64,000 nt of DNA from Erigeron canadensis. Taxonomy: Eukaryota > Streptophyta > Magnoliopsida > Asterales > Asteraceae. The notes under the pieces are model-generated. The model did no database searches. It had not been told where the DNA came from and saw nothing but the letters and a program-made list of their open reading frames with translations. Below, piece by piece: positions 20,787 through 33,926 of the stretch (positions within the stretch are counted from its first letter, which is position 1; every line of letters starts with the position of its first letter). The stretch lies in assembly GCF_010389155.1 (NCBI RefSeq), contig NC_057767.1:8787765-8851764 (forward strand). Direction: 5' to 3'. A program made the position numbers and the translations under genes.

Positions 20787-22984
20787 AAGTTATGGAAAGG
20801 ACCATGAGCTTGACCAATATCAATATATCAACCATAATACTTACCTCCTCTATCTGACCTCACAACTTTTATAGATTACGATCAAGTTGGTTTAAAACCA
20901 AAGGTTTAAGATCAATAAAAGTTTGTAAGGATTCGGATCAGAAATAGGTGCATATAACGTGAATAATCGTTAATGAATGTAATAAATGATGTATGTCCTG
21001 AAATGAATGCGGGATAGGGGTCACTTAATGTCAGAGTGAGTTATTTCCAACAAGTTGGAACTTCTAGTGGCTCATTTCTTATTCCCTTTAGCCATTTCAC
21101 CTTAGAGCCAGTAAATACATGTTTGAAAATCACTAAAGTTAAGAGAATGTAATATTCTATCCTTTATGAGTCGTATCATGCGAACTCGTGAAATGTAGCC
21201 AAGATGATTATGCCACATTATGGAAGAATTCTCTAATTATTTAGGTGATTTTGTCTTTGTTTTAGTTATGTCATCAATATTAGAAGACAACAAAGCTGTG
21301 AGAAATTATGATCTAGCTCTGACTTACACAATAATTCATCAAAGAAACTATGACCAAGAAATTCATTATTATGAGTAATGGCAATCTCGTCATAACCATG
21401 AATTATTACATAACTTTCAAGGTCTTAAACTAGAGAAATAGATACAAGGTTCCGAGAAATTCTCGATACACGTAAGGTATCTACTAGTCTAATATACTTT
21501 GAAGTATATATGTAAATCATAAGTCTCCATGGTTTCAACATATAAGAGATCAACCCTTCCAACTCTAAGCTTTCTTTGGTCATTTGATAGCTTATGGGTT
21601 ATTTATAACCATTGTATTGATTTGGTCACATGAACCATAGAACCAGAGACACTCACTCATGTATTAATAAGTACATCCAAAAATAAAAAGAATCAAATAT
21701 TACATGAAATAAGTTACCTTTATAAGCTAGCTACTCCTTGATTTTAGGGCAATTTAGGCACAATCAGAATTGGCAGTTAGTATTACTCGTCAAGGACTCG
21801 AAGCTAGAGATAAGAGTACCTTGATTAGCCTTTTGAACTTTATTTCCATTATTATTATTGTTATATATTTCCTCTTAATGGAATTAGCAGTGGTAGTAAG
21901 GTGGACAACTTAAGGTTGGCCCAACTTAAGGCGACCATTTTCTTGCACACACATTGCTATTTAGTTCACTCATCGACCATTTATCCTTCATAGCATTATA
22001 ACTAATTATGTGTTCACAAATAATGTTATTTCCTTTGTACTTAAGTTACTTGCATACGCTTTATACATTCCCTCAGATACTATGATTGATGAAGTTTCTG
22101 ACCATCATTAGTGACAAGTAATTCGCCCTTTCCCACTTTCTTAAAATTCGCTTTCTGAGCTGCGGAAGAGATAGCAGTAATAGTAGTGGGTTCATTATGG
22201 CGAATGACATAGTCAAGGTCTAGCATCTTCAGAGTTAGAGGTATTTAATTTTTTATAAAGAAAAGTTTACATCAATAAGTGGCTCAATGCCTAAGTTATG
22301 TATTATATTGGAAATAAAGAGGATATGTATTTATGATACAAAGAATTGAAGATTATAATAGTAATGCCAAAAATAAGTAGGCCTAATAGTAATAAAATTA
22401 TAGTGACATGATTAGCTATCTAAGGCAAACTAACTAATTTCTAACAGTAATGGAACTAGAATAATGCCTAAAATAAGTAGACCTAATAGTAATGTTCCTC
22501 ATAATGACATAATTAGATAAACTAAGGCAAATTAAGTAATATCTCTAAACATAATGGAACTAAAGTAATGCCTAAAATACGTAAGAGGCTAAAGTAATGA
22601 ACCTAAAAGTAATGAGACTAAGACCATTATACTAATGAAGCTAGTGATAAGTAAACCTATTGTAAACACCAAAACAATAAGTTAACATAAGGCTCTACTT
22701 AGAATTTACATTACCTTTGGGCAGAAGTAACTAATATCTAAGTACAAATGAGCATTAGGTCATGCAACACAACGCTTGTCTTTTGACCTTTGGGCACAAA
22801 ATTCAGAAGCGTGTATATTATACATGAAAATAGTCCTTTTAAGCACACAAAGTATATTAAATCACCTTTAGGGAGAATCAATAGACTAAGTGTTCATTAT
22901 ACAAAAAGGAAAGGAACGCACCATGAGAATCACATTTGACCTTTGGGCACAAATGATAAAACCATGTACATTAGTGTGAAACCC

Positions 22985-23050
22985 CTACACATTACGGGTG
23001 TCCGGGGGCAGCGCCCCTGCAAGCGGGGTCCAAGGGGCTGAAGCCCCTGG
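22985..23050. repeat. GC-rich hairpins in the copia leader
   Basis: Two nested inverted repeats stand out from the AT-rich surroundings: GGGGGCAGCGCCCC, and AGGGGCTGAAGCCCCT about 15 bp further on. They lie between the leader repeats and the gag remnant of the minus-strand copia element and may be RNA structures of the genomic transcript (inference). Confidence 0.55.
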
Positions 23051-23149
23051 CTGAGATCGAGCTTAAGGTCCTATGGCAAAAATGTCTTAGAAAAAATTAT
23101 TTTTGAAAAATTAGAGACAAATTTAGCCACAAAATTATAGGGTAAAATA

Positions 23150-23620
23150 GTAGGCACGAACACATTCATCAGCTAAGATCATCTTCACTAAAACATGAAC
23201 GTAAGTAATAACTCGTGATAAAGTAAGCACGAAGTTGTCTAAAAGTTCGTCATAATTTAAGCACGAGGACATCAGTAAATCGTGATGACATAGGCACGTA
23301 AACATCATGTAAGTCGTGAAGAAATAAGCACGAAGATATCATAAAGTCGTGATGATGTCATCGCGAAGATGTCATACACTCATGATGATGTAAGCACGAG
23401 CTTGTAGCTAATTCGTGTATAGAGATAAGTTGAAGTTCGTGATGACGTAAGGGCGAAGAAGACATAACTGCGAAGATGATGTAAGCGCGAATAAAAGTAG
23501 CAATTATGATGACACCAGCACGAAGATGACATTAGTGCGAGGATGACATCAGCGCGAAGTGAACATTAATACGTGATGACGTCAGCACGAACTCGTGATG
23601 ACGCCAGCACGAATTTCTTA
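23150..23620 (-). repeat. Degenerate repeat array of TGACG/GCACGAA words in the copia leader
   Basis: Between the primer binding site and the coding region are about 15-20 imperfect repeats of a unit like GTGATGACGTAAGCACGAAG, including a perfect TGACGTCA at 23577-23584. TGACG is the core bound by plant TGA-type bZIP factors (established). The array may be a transcriptional enhancer of the element, or a run of structured leader repeats. It has no ORF. Confidence 0.7.
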
Positions 23621-23686
23621 TTCTGCAGATTTTTTAGATCGCGAAATTCATCAAATTCGAACCAAATCATGACTGATCGTTCGTAA

Positions 23687-23702
23687 CGTGGCTCTGATAC
23701 CA
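23687..23702 (-). other. Primer binding site of the minus-strand copia element
   Basis: On the minus strand TGGTATCAGAGCCACG begins two bases inside the 5' LTR. It is complementary to the 3' end of initiator methionine tRNA, the normal primer for plant Ty1/copia elements. Confidence 0.85.
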
Positions 23703-23704
23703 CA

Positions 23705-24150
23705 TGTTGGAATAAACGTGATTCGATTCGAGTGATAAAACATTTCAGATCGTCCTGTGAAACCTGTAAGAACATAAATCATAATTGCTATTTATTTCGG
23801 GTTTCCATGACAAGATGATTGAGTAATAATGGGATGAGTAATTCGGCTGTAACATGATGCACGAATTTAGAGAGGAGTGACTCACGAATTTTGGGTTTTG
23901 TGAGTGATTAGATTAACCTTAACTTAGGGTTAATGACTTTCTATTTATAAGGAGAGTATTTACACATTCAACCCCTTTACACCATTAGTCCTCTTAGTTT
24001 ACAATCAACTAATGAGAAACCCTATACTACGTCTCTAAGAGTAAATACGCCCATTATATAATTTCTAGACATAGGGATTTCAGTTATCGTCAATTATCAT
24101 ATCAGGAATGATAGATGATCAATGACGGTTACACTAACGTGATTCCAACA
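23705..24150 (-). repeat. 5' LTR of the minus-strand copia element
   Basis: 446 bp with a TATA box (TATAAATA on the minus strand, 23942-23949). It points along gene 2's transcription direction, so it could in principle start transcripts reading into kinase I, about 7 kb downstream. Confidence 0.9.
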
Positions 24151-25624
24151 ACATTTTATCAACATGTCTAGTAAATTAACCACTAGGCTGGCCACCTTGG
24201 TGGTGGTTTTCTAAGGGTAAGTGGGTGGTTGCTGGTATAAACCAAAAGTATAAGGGTTCAAAGCATCTTAGATGTTTGGCGGCATCATCTATATCTTTAT
24301 ACTATCTATATATCCATATACGAGTACTAAATTTAAACCCGTCCTTTGGACGGTAATATAATAATAAGTAGACGTGAATAATAACTCATACATGTAATTA
24401 TTTAATACTCTCATAGAAACACTTGAATCTATTATATAAATAAAACAAATTTCAATTACATAATTATTTTTAGAAAAAACCTTATTTGCCATAGATAGAC
24501 TTTATCTTATCAGTTAAATTTTTTATATAATTGTATTTATCCATCATATTAATTTTGGTTTTTAATCTATCATTAAAAAGTTTCTTACAAATAAGAAAAC
24601 TTAATGTAAAATAACATTATTTTTTAAAGATCTAATAATATATCATTTTTTTAGAATAACATCTCATTATTTTTATTTTCATTTTCTTTTCAATTTGATC
24701 ATTATCATTTTTTGCAATTTAAATTTGATTTCGGAAAACATTACTTAATTTAGTTTAGTTTCTTAATTATCTTTATTTATTATTCTCTTAGTTTAGTTTT
24801 CTTAATAATGAGTTCAATAATGATAGTTAAACATTTGTATACTAAAAGAAATATAAGATGTATAATTACTATCTATTTCATAACCACTTTTACGTTTTTG
24901 TTCCACGTAAAAAATAATTTAGTTTGAGTGTTAGTCACCTATTTTAGAATTTTCAATTGTAGCATGATAACGGTTTATGATTTTTATTTTTATGGTCAAC
25001 TTTTATAAAGATGTAAGTAGTGTTATATTTTTGTATACATATTTTGTATTCTCATCATTTAAATATCTTTGATATGTCCGGGTATCATCCAAGATGATAA
25101 GCTAGTTTAATGAATAGAACATAAAATATTATCGAAAGGTTACTAAATTATTTTTCTATTAGACGTATGGCTAATCAATACAATTAATAAAACAATAAGA
25201 ATCCTAGCTTTATAACGCCATCCAACTCAACTTAAAAATATTTTTAGACTTTGCCACGTAGGAATTTTCTTACGTGTCGCCTCCATATTTTTTTCGAATA
25301 TTTATATACAATATAATTAAATAATAATATAAATATATTTTAAAAATATTTTTAGACTTTGCCACGTAGGAATTTGCTACATTATCGATTTACATTTGAT
25401 TTATTTTTACACAAATGGTGTTGATGATATCAAAATATCTTAGGGTAAATGTTATCAAAAGAAGTGTTTAATAACTACGGTAGGTTGAGTGATTGTAATA
25501 TTGACATGTCAGAAAAGTCAAAAGGTGACCAGAATTTAACCATGAACTATAACATAATCAATTTCCACATAATAAACTTATAGAATACCTATTTACTAAT
25601 GTATAAAATAACCTTTATAACTAG

Positions 25625-25653
25625 CCGCGCATCGCGCGGGGTAAAATACCTAG
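25625..25653 (+). mobile_element. Helitron-like 3' terminus
   Basis: The hairpin CCGCGC-ATC-GCGCGG is followed by GGTAAAATAC and CTAG, then T. It fits the Helitron 3' rule (hairpin, then CTRR, insertion before T). A TCTATATCTTTATAC stretch near 24,288 is a possible 5' end, which would make the element about 1.37 kb; this is tentative. Confidence 0.5.
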
Positions 25654-26069
25654 TTGTTGTATATAAAATTCAAAAGAATTTGTTTTAATATTCACAATAA
25701 GCTATTCACTAATTAATATAAAATATAAAGTTTTGTAATAATCTTTCTTCACACACAAAAAAAATCTTCTACCGAAAAAAATCACAAATATATAAAGATT
25801 CTCATCACTAATGAGGTATCACAATTTGTTACCTAATGAAGTTTATTCGCGCGGAGGTTGGATAACTAAATTTGAGCCGACTTGTTATCATGCAATTTTT
25901 TTTTTTTTTACTTTTTATTTTTTTTATTATTAATTAATGATTATTAGAATAAAGAATAATTTTTAAATAACTGCTTAAAATTAAGAAATTAATGTAACTA
26001 TGACACATAATGAAAAATCTTATATGACATTCTCTCATAATTGTCAAATAATCATAAAACTATCATCTC

Positions 26070-26320
26070 CTAGTTATACTATCATGGTACCCGCGCTATG
26101 CGGCAGTGTTCGTGGCGGCGAAAGTGTTGGTGGGGGACGACTGTTGGTGGTAAAGGCGACGTCGAGTAGTATAAATAATTGATGTAAATAGTTAATTGAG
26201 ATATTCTAAAGGATTAAAAAGTAGTAGTGTAATATATCATTAAGGGTATTTTGGACATTTCCCCAGGTAACTTTCAACATGGAAGGCTATTCTTTTTATA
26301 ATATAGTATAGAAGTATAGA
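26070..26320 (-). mobile_element. Short non-autonomous Helitron-like element
   Basis: On the minus strand it begins TCTATACTTCTATACTATAT after an A (a typical Helitron 5' end). It ends with a hairpin around CCGCATAGCGCGGG followed by about 17 bases and CTAG. The 3' flank is G, not the expected T, so the end may have mutated. About 250 bp, no coding. Confidence 0.5.
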
Positions 26321-27869
26321 TTTAGATAGAGAGACTACTCTATAAAGCAAACCATCCATTCCCTTTAAGTAATTAAGATTTGAAATAACCATATTACCCT
26401 TTCTTCTTTGTTCACTAATTTAAACATATTAACCAATTAACCTATAATACCCTTATTGAAATAAGTTAGAACATAAATCCTACAACCCTTAAATAACCAT
26501 ATTAACCTCTCTTACATCAATTAATTTACATTCACCACCACCGCCACCTCCGCTCATCAACGCCACCACTGCCACTATCGCCACACCTTCGTTGCTATCA
26601 CCATTACCGTCATATCGCGCATGCATCTGTCTAGTTATAATATATATTATATATAATAATAACTTAGGAAGCTCTTAACTACGGTAAAAATTTCAATTTT
26701 TAGTTATGAAATAATGGGAAGGACGAAAAGTGGAAAAAAAATTAACGAATCTGGGCAAATTAACGGAGAAAAACTAACAAAGTTGACGCAGTGACCAAAA
26801 GTGAAAAAATGTGTCAAGTTCAGTGTATAATTTGCAGTTTTTGAAGTTTAGTGACTAAAAGTAAAAAATGTGTCAAGTTCAGGGACCAAAAGTGTAATTT
26901 TCCCTATTTAATATAATATATTTTAATTTAACTTAAATACATATTGTTTCAAACTCCTGTTTACATATTATTCAAATAAAAGCTTTTGCATGTTTATATG
27001 TATTTAATATAATATAGTTTAATTTAACTTAAATACATATTATTATATTTGACCAACTATATAAATTAGAATGATTAATGTTGTGTTAACCTAATAATTA
27101 ATTTGAAAATAATACAATTATAATGTTCTAAAGGTTTTTATAAACATTTGATCATATCCTTTATATTCATTCAAATCTAAATCTATGTCTAATATTAAAA
27201 ATTAGCGACTATCATAAAATCATCACGGTAATTATCTTTTTCCCCTCTTCATGAAATTGTTTATGTATCAAGTTTTTTTTTCCCTATGTTTCCTAAACCT
27301 ATTATTATTTGTGTATTGTTTACTCATTAATTTCTCATAACAAAAATGATATATAATTATTATATGTCTCCCATGTTTGATTCTCCAACTTATTTTTACA
27401 TTAACTTTTTTCATTTCAATTTCTTCAACTACTTGAATATTATGTGTAGTAAATGATATATTATTGGTTCACACTTAATTAAGGTTTCGAGTCGTTATCA
27501 TTTGTGTTTATCATAGGTGTGTGTTGAAATGCACAACGTACGTGTTCTTTCCAAAGTGTTCAGTAAGTTTTTTTTTTTTTTTTTGTTTAACATTATAAAA
27601 CCACCCTATGTGTGAGAGTTTTTATATTTGTGATCAAAAAAAAGCACGTATATTTGTATTGCTATAACTTTTATTTATTTATTTTAGATTTTCGGTTGTA
27701 TATATAAGAAAAATCATAAATATATAATTACATCCGAATTGTACCGTATTTCATTTGTATATTCATAAGATTGGATGCATGGGGCGTCATTTAGTTGAAA
27801 AAACTTATTTTTTTTTATCATATTTAGAAAAAAAAGCAAAAACAATACTGAAAAACAAAGATTAATTAC

Positions 27870-27916
27870 CTTGTGGCGATCGGACGACGTTTTTCATTTC
27901 CATTGACAACTTGGTC
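27870..27916 (-). CDS. Gene 2, 47-nt microexon joining the array to kinase I
   Basis: The exon reads DQVVNGNEKRRPIAT plus two nucleotides, between an AGCAG acceptor and a GTAATT donor. Phase 0 in and 2 out fits kinase I (R|HTLELEDL). It is the counterpart of gene 1's 4584-4612, with 18 additional nucleotides. Its donor side, CGATCGCCACAAG|GTAATTAAT, resembles the array microexons, so it is probably a diverged member of the same family. Confidence 0.75.
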
Positions 27917-30900
27917 CTGCTCCAGAGTCTATGGGATATAAACTATTAATAATAATAATAAAGATAATCTCAATTTTTATTTCTATCTCTATTTTTATTT
28001 TTATCTCTATGTATCAATACTAGTCTTCAGCCCATCCGATAGATGGATAGTCTCAATTTAAATATACATATATATCAAAGGTAAAATCAAAATAATAAAT
28101 AACAAAACATGGACAAAACGAATTTAAAAGAATAAACCCTTTTGTAGTAGACGAAAAAGTCATAATCAAACTAAGATTGACAACAAACTAAATCAAAATA
28201 GATGAAAAATAAAAATTAAAGTGATATAGAAAAACACGAACAAATACCAAAAATAAAATTAAAATGATATAAAAAAACTGTATGTTTTTTTTATTAATAA
28301 AATTTACTGAACTTGATTTGTTATTAAAGTGGGAAGGATATGAATAATATGAATATGAATTATTAATAAAAATTTAGGTTATATGTAATAATAACTTATT
28401 GGGAGAGTTTTAAGGATATTATATATCTTTAATATTCAAAAGATTTTTTTTTGATATAAAAAAATTATGATAGAGTTTTAAATACAATTATCGATTAAAA
28501 AGTAAATAAACATAAAAAAAATATTGAGAAAAAAAGAGAGATCAAAGGTGAATATCAAAATAAAAAATAGCAAAACGTGAGAAAAATACCAAAACATGAA
28601 CAAAACAAATTTAAAAAAAATAAAAGATTTTTGTAGTAGAAAAAAAAACCATAATAATCAAACACGAATAAAATACCAAAAATAAATTTAAAGTGATATA
28701 AAAAAACTGAGAAATTTACTGAACTTTATTTGTTTATTAAAGATATGATAAAGAGGATTAATATGAATGAGGATAATTCATAAAAATTTATGTTGTATAT
28801 ATAATAATTCCTTGGAAGATTTTTAATATATATCTTTTAAAATTTAATAAGATTTGTTTTGATTAAAAAAGATTTATGGTGTGGTTTTACATATAATTAT
28901 TTATTAATAAGCAAATAAAAATTTAGAAAAATCTAGAAAAAAAAGGGAGATCTCTAGAATAATTATGAGAGAGTTCTAGACCTAAAAAAAAAAAAGCTTG
29001 GATTGAGGTCCTCTAAAATTATTATTAACTTCACCTATGAAGTTGAAAAAATCTTGATCTTTGAACTAAAATCAAAGGTTAAGATTCAAAGTTGATATTT
29101 GAATCTTGACCCTTGATTTTAATCCAAATGTCAAAATCATTAACTTTACCTATAAATTTAATAATAACTTTAGAGGATCCCAATCTAAAAAGCTTTAAGG
29201 GGTGTCAAGTGTACATTAACTTCCTTTTTTAGCTATAAGATATATAATAAAGAGAAAAAGTGAAGGTGATATTGTTATGCACCCAAGTTGGGTGAAATCT
29301 CTATCACATGCTAATTTTTTCATATTTAATGTATAATGAATAAGTAATTGATGCCCCATGTTTTTTTATAGATTAAAAGAAATTTCACCCAACATTGGTG
29401 TATTACCGCCACCTTCACTTCCCTACTACTACACTAAAATAAGATTGAATAGTTTTTGAAACAATATGTGCCACAAATTGTTTACAGTCGTATTTGACAT
29501 AATTAATAAAACGCTAAGCTTTTATAGATATAATACTAGATTTTAGGCCCGTGTATAATACATGACATTACAATATTAGATGCTAATTTCTTATATTTTA
29601 AAGTTTAGTTTAAAATTTTTATAAAACTTTGAACGTTATATTGAAATATTTTTTAAAAATATTTTCATCGAAGTTGGTTACTATGATATAATTATCGATA
29701 TTTAAATATTACAAAATCGTAATATGTTTATTGATGACGTAGACTGTAAAATACTTAGCGATAATTGAATATAAAAATTTATAATAAGCCAATGTCATTT
29801 TATTTGTTTTATGATTACACTTGGCGTATCACATTCTTATTTTGCACTAATAAAAAATAATATCTTATGCTGAGTTGAAACATATCATAAATATATGAAT
29901 TAGATTATGATAATGTTATAGGAGTTTCCTATGCAGATAATTTTTTATTAAAAAAAAACTTCAAAAAAAGATAGTTGTACAATTACTTTGAAAATATTAA
30001 TATATTTACATTAAATTTTATTTTTTAAATTAATTTTCTATTTATGAGATAGAACGTAATATTAGGACATACATTCGTTTATATTTTATTGAATATATAT
30101 TAGTTATTATTCTATTGGATATATATTTTATTATTCTTTATTTATTGTATTAAAATTATTAGGTAAAAAGTGTAAATTTATTATGGAGAACAAAAAAGTG
30201 TAAATTAAAGTCAAAATTGAAAACAAGAGTCAACATGATAAATTTATTTTAATCAAAAAAATTTAATCATGATTTAAACGGGTATGTGACACATATATGG
30301 TTTGTAGGTGTAACATCTCAAACTTTTTTATTGAACGGTTGACTTGAGTCATTAAGTTAAACTTCGCGTTTGTATAAGGTTCCAAACCTTCGCACCCTAA
30401 TGAAAAAGCCCTTTCTTTTTTATCCTTTAGATGTTTTAAGGCTTAAATGTGCTTAACGACTTAGGGTGAACAAAAATCAAACCGGAAACCGAAAATAAAA
30501 AAAACCAAAAAAATCGAACTGCCAAAACTAAAAGCAGAACCAAGCCAATAGTTTGGTTTTTAACTTTCTAAAAGCCAAACGGATTGGTTCGGATTTCGGT
30601 TTCATATGTATTAATTGACCTTAAAAACTGAACGAACCGAAACAATATATATTTTAATTTATTTTGCAATCTATATAATCTTAATGTTATATACATCTAA
30701 GATTACGTAAACTATTTTTGAAATAGTGATCTTGTTTATGAATAAAAAAGCATATACTTTGACAACTTGCATTTTGGTTTCGCTTTTAGTTTTCAAAAAA
30801 TCGAACGCATTGGTTCGGGTTTTAATTTAATATGTTAAACCTACCTAAAAACTGAACTGAACTGAAACTTGGGGTGTTCAAAGTTGGATATCTGAAGCTT

Positions 30901-31094
30901 CGGATATTCGAATTTCAGATAGTGGATTTCAATATCCAAACATATATCCAAGTTTTTTGGATATCCGAACTATCCGAAGTAGTTTAATTAAGAAATCATC
31001 TACTGCCGCTTTAGAATTACTGTAGATTTAGGTATTGCAATATTCCTTGTGAACAATCCTGTATATACCAACAAACTAACTAAAAGTTAATTAC
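27917..31094 (-). other. Gene 2 intron between the array and microexon 27870
   Basis: AT-rich, no exon found. It holds two similar blocks of about 350 bp (28,080-28,420 and 28,550-28,830, sharing AAACACGAAYAAA and AAAGTGATATAAAAAAACTG), Helitron-like minus-strand 3' ends near 28,032 and 29,532 (CTAG followed by T, each after a short hairpin), a MITE at 29277-29410, a TGTAACATC remnant at 30,310, and FERONIA-unrelated AACCGAA/TTCGGTT-rich DNA (30,480-30,870) of hAT-MITE type. Confidence 0.5.
29277..29410. mobile_element. Short inverted-repeat MITE
   Basis: The ends GCACCCAAGTTGGGTGAAAT and, inverted, ACACCAATGTTGGGTGAAAT match at most positions. The centre (TGTATAATGAATAAG...GATGCCCCATG) resembles the MITE at 7915-8104, suggesting the same or a related family. 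Confidence 0.55.
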
Positions 31095-31145
31095 CTTGAG
31101 GCGATTGGATGACGTTCCCTCATTTTCACTAGCCACCAGGGGTTG
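31095..31145 (-). CDS. Array microexon 1
   Basis: 51 nt, reads QPLVASENEGTSSNRLK. TTGTAG acceptor and GTAATT donor intact. It is the most 3' member in transcript order, so it would splice to 27870-27916. Confidence 0.65.
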
Positions 31146-31791
31146 CTACAATAAAATGAATTGAATCAACAGAATATAAATTACTCAAAAGTTCTTTCTC
31201 CACCTTATATTCAATTTCCAGTTTTGACTTGTTAAGTATTCAACTTTCAATAGAACTATATGAAAATAATACTTATAATGTCTAAGGAGAGCTAATAGCA
31301 TGGGCACACGCACTAGATCATCGTTGATAGTTAATACCAAGTGATTGATTTAAAATCTGAGTATACAAATAGGTAAATAATGAACAGAGTCTTAAACTAA
31401 ATAATGATTGACGGTGAATCTAGCGAGAATCTAGTTAAAGGGTAGAGAGAATCTAACAAGAATCTCTACTAGATTTGTTTAGTAAATTTAACGAAAATCT
31501 AACCTGTGAAAAAGTCTTCCAACAAATTAACTAACACAATGTAATGAATGTCATTATGCATGTGATATATGTTTTTGATGTTACCGTTCTCGAAATTTAG
31601 GACTAGACTAGATAATCTTTCTCACTATACCAAGTGGTTGCGGCCTTTAATTAGCTTTTATAGTAGTTTAATTAAAAAATTGTAACAACCTACAGCCTTT
31701 TTAAAATTACACACATTAGTAGATTTAGGTATTTCATGTGTCTCTGCGAATGATCCTTTATATACGAGCTAACTAACTAAAAGTTAATTGC

Positions 31792-31842
31792 TGTGATGCG
31801 ATTGGATGACGTTCTTTCATTTTCATTGGCCACCAAGGGTTG
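31792..31842 (-). CDS. Array microexon 2 (GC donor)
   Basis: 51 nt, reads QPLVANENERTSSNRIT. The acceptor ATGCAG is good. The donor position is GCAATT, GC in place of GT, with a weak consensus, so it may be skipped or poorly used. Confidence 0.45.
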
Positions 31843-32486
31843 CTGCATCAAATTGAATTGAATCAACGTGATATAAATTACTAAAAAGTTATTTCTCCAC
31901 CTTTTATTAAATATCCAATTTTGACTTGTTAAATCTTGAGCTTTCAATTAAAACTAGATGAACATGATGCTTATAATGTCTAAAGAATGCTACTGACGCA
32001 GCCACACGCACTAGGACATCGTTGATAATAATACAAAGTGATTGGTTTAAGATATGATTATACATATAGGTAAATCATAAACACATGCTTGGACTAAATA
32101 ATGTTTGACAGTGAATCTAGCGAGGATCAAGTTAAAGGGTAGAGTGAATCTAACAAGAATCTCTACTAAATTGGTTCTATAATTCTAATGAAAATCTTAC
32201 CCGTGAAAAAGTCTTCAAACAGACTAACAAACACAACCTAATGAATGTCATCATGCATGTGATATATATTTTTAATATACTGTTTTCGAAATTTAGGACT
32301 AGACTAGCATATCATTCTCACTAGACCAAGTGGTTGCGCCCTTTAATATGCTTTTATGGTAGTTTAATTAGATAATCGTAACAACCTACAACTTCTTTAG
32401 AATTACACACACTAGTAGATTCAAGTATTGCAAGTGTCCTGCAAACGATCATGTATATACTGACTAACTAACTAAAAATTAATTAC

Positions 32487-32534
32487 CTTGTGGCGATTGG
32501 ATGTTCCTTTATTTTCATTGGCCATTAGAGGTTG
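32487..32534 (-). CDS. Array microexon 3 (48 nt)
   Basis: 48 nt, reads QPLMANENKGTSNRHK. One codon is lost relative to the others, so frame is kept. Acceptor ATGCAG and donor GTAATT are intact. Confidence 0.65.
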
Positions 32535-33185
32535 CTGCATTAAAATGAATTGAATCAACGGGATATAAATTACCAAAAAGTTCTTTCTACACCTTATGTT
32601 AAATATCCAATTTTGACTCGTTAAGTTTTTAGCTTTCAAAATTTTCAATTAAAACTAGATGAACATGATACCTATAATCTCTAAGGAGAGCTACTGACGC
32701 GGACACATGCACTAGACCGTTGATATTAATACAAAGTGATTGGTTTAAGATATGAGAATACATAAAGGTAAATCGTAAACACAAGCTTGGACTAAATAAT
32801 GTTTGACGGTGAATCTAGCGAGGATCGAGTAAAAGGGTAGAGTGAATCTAACAAGAATCTCTACTAGATTTGTTCAGTAAATTTAACGAAAATCTAACCC
32901 GTGAAAAAGTCTTCCAACAAATTAACTAAGACAATGTAATGAATGTCATTATGCATGTGATATATATTTTTGATGTTACTGTTCTCGAAATTTAGGACTA
33001 GACATTCTTTCTCACTATACCAAGTGGTTGCGGCCTTTAATTAGCTTTTATAGTAGTTTAATTAAAAAATCGTAACAACCTACAACCTTAGAACTACACA
33101 CATTAGTAGATTTAGGTATTCAAAGTTTCACTGCTAACGATCCTGTATATACGAGCTAAGAGCTAACTAGCTAAAAGTTAATTAC

Positions 33186-33236
33186 CTTGATGTGATTGGA
33201 TGACGTTCCTTCATTTTTATTGGCCACCAAGGGTTG
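33186..33236 (-). CDS. Array microexon 4
   Basis: 51 nt, reads QPLVANKNEGTSSNHIK. Acceptor ATGTAG and donor GTAATT are intact. Confidence 0.65.
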
Positions 33237-33875
33237 CTACATTTAATCGAATTGAATCAACGTGATATAAATTACTAAAAATTAATTTCTCCACTTGATA
33301 TCAAAAATCCAATTTTGACTAGCTAAGTCTTCGACTTTCAATTAGAACTAGATGAACATGATGCTTATAATGTCTAAGAAGAGCTACTAATGTGCGGACA
33401 CACGCACTAGACCATCGTTGATAATTAATACAAAGTGATTGGTTTAAAATATGAGTATACATATAGGTAGAACATAAACACAAGCTTGGACTAAATAATG
33501 TTTGACGTTGAATATAACGAGGATCGAGTTAAAGGGTAGAGGGAATCTAACAAGAATCTCTACTAAATTGGTTCTATAATTCTAACGAGAATCTAATCCG
33601 TGAAAAGGTCTTCTAAGAGACTAACAAACACAATGTAGTGAATGTCATTATGCATTTGATATATATTTTTAATATTATTGTTCTCGAAATTTAGGACTAG
33701 ACTAGATAATCTCTCACTAGACCAAGTGGTTGCAGCCTTTAATTAGCTTTCATAGTAGTTTACTTAAAAAATGGTGACGACCTACAACCGTTTTAAAAAT
33801 ACACACATTAGTAGATTTAGATATTCCAAATGTCCTTGCGAACAATCCTGTATATACCAAGTAACTAACTAAAAG

Positions 33876-33926
33876 TTCGAGGCGATTGGATGACGTTTCT
33901 TCATTTTCAATTGCCACCAGGGGTTG
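33876..33926 (-). pseudogene. Array microexon 5 (donor deleted)
   Basis: The exon body QPLVAIENEETSSNRLE is intact and the acceptor ATGCAG is good, but an 8-bp deletion across the exon end has removed the GTAATT donor; the sequence runs straight into ACTTTTAG. It is probably skipped, unless a downstream donor is used. Confidence 0.7.

Larger units (their letters stand above)
17744..24150 (-). mobile_element. Degenerate Ty1/copia LTR retrotransposon in gene 2's intron
   Basis: This 6.4-kb element is on the minus strand, the same direction as the host gene. The LTRs are 17744-18203 (3') and 23705-24150 (5'); both read TG...CA and differ at about 29 sites plus a 14-bp indel by eye, so it is old. 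The primer binding site TGGTATCAGAGCCACG (initiator Met-tRNA) lies beside the 5' LTR. Flanks ACCTT and ACATT are a decayed 5-bp target duplication; gene 1 shows the empty site AGACATTTTATC near 2965. Coding remnants are fragmentary: integrase (RRNRTL...FLWTEAL, 20583-20786) and reverse transcriptase (GIEIHRDRRN, about 19300). No intact ORF. Confidence 0.9.
24151..27869 (-). other. Gene 2 intron, AT-rich, with Helitron-like ends
   Basis: No coding exon was found. The left 140 bp match gene 1 at about 2965-3100. Helitron-like 3' ends lie at 25625-25653 (plus) and 26070 (minus). At 26,660-26,910 two similar blocks contain AAAATGTGTCAAGTTCAG. The 60-codon open frame at 26000-26182 lies mostly within the Helitron-like element and is not a gene. 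Confidence 0.6.
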
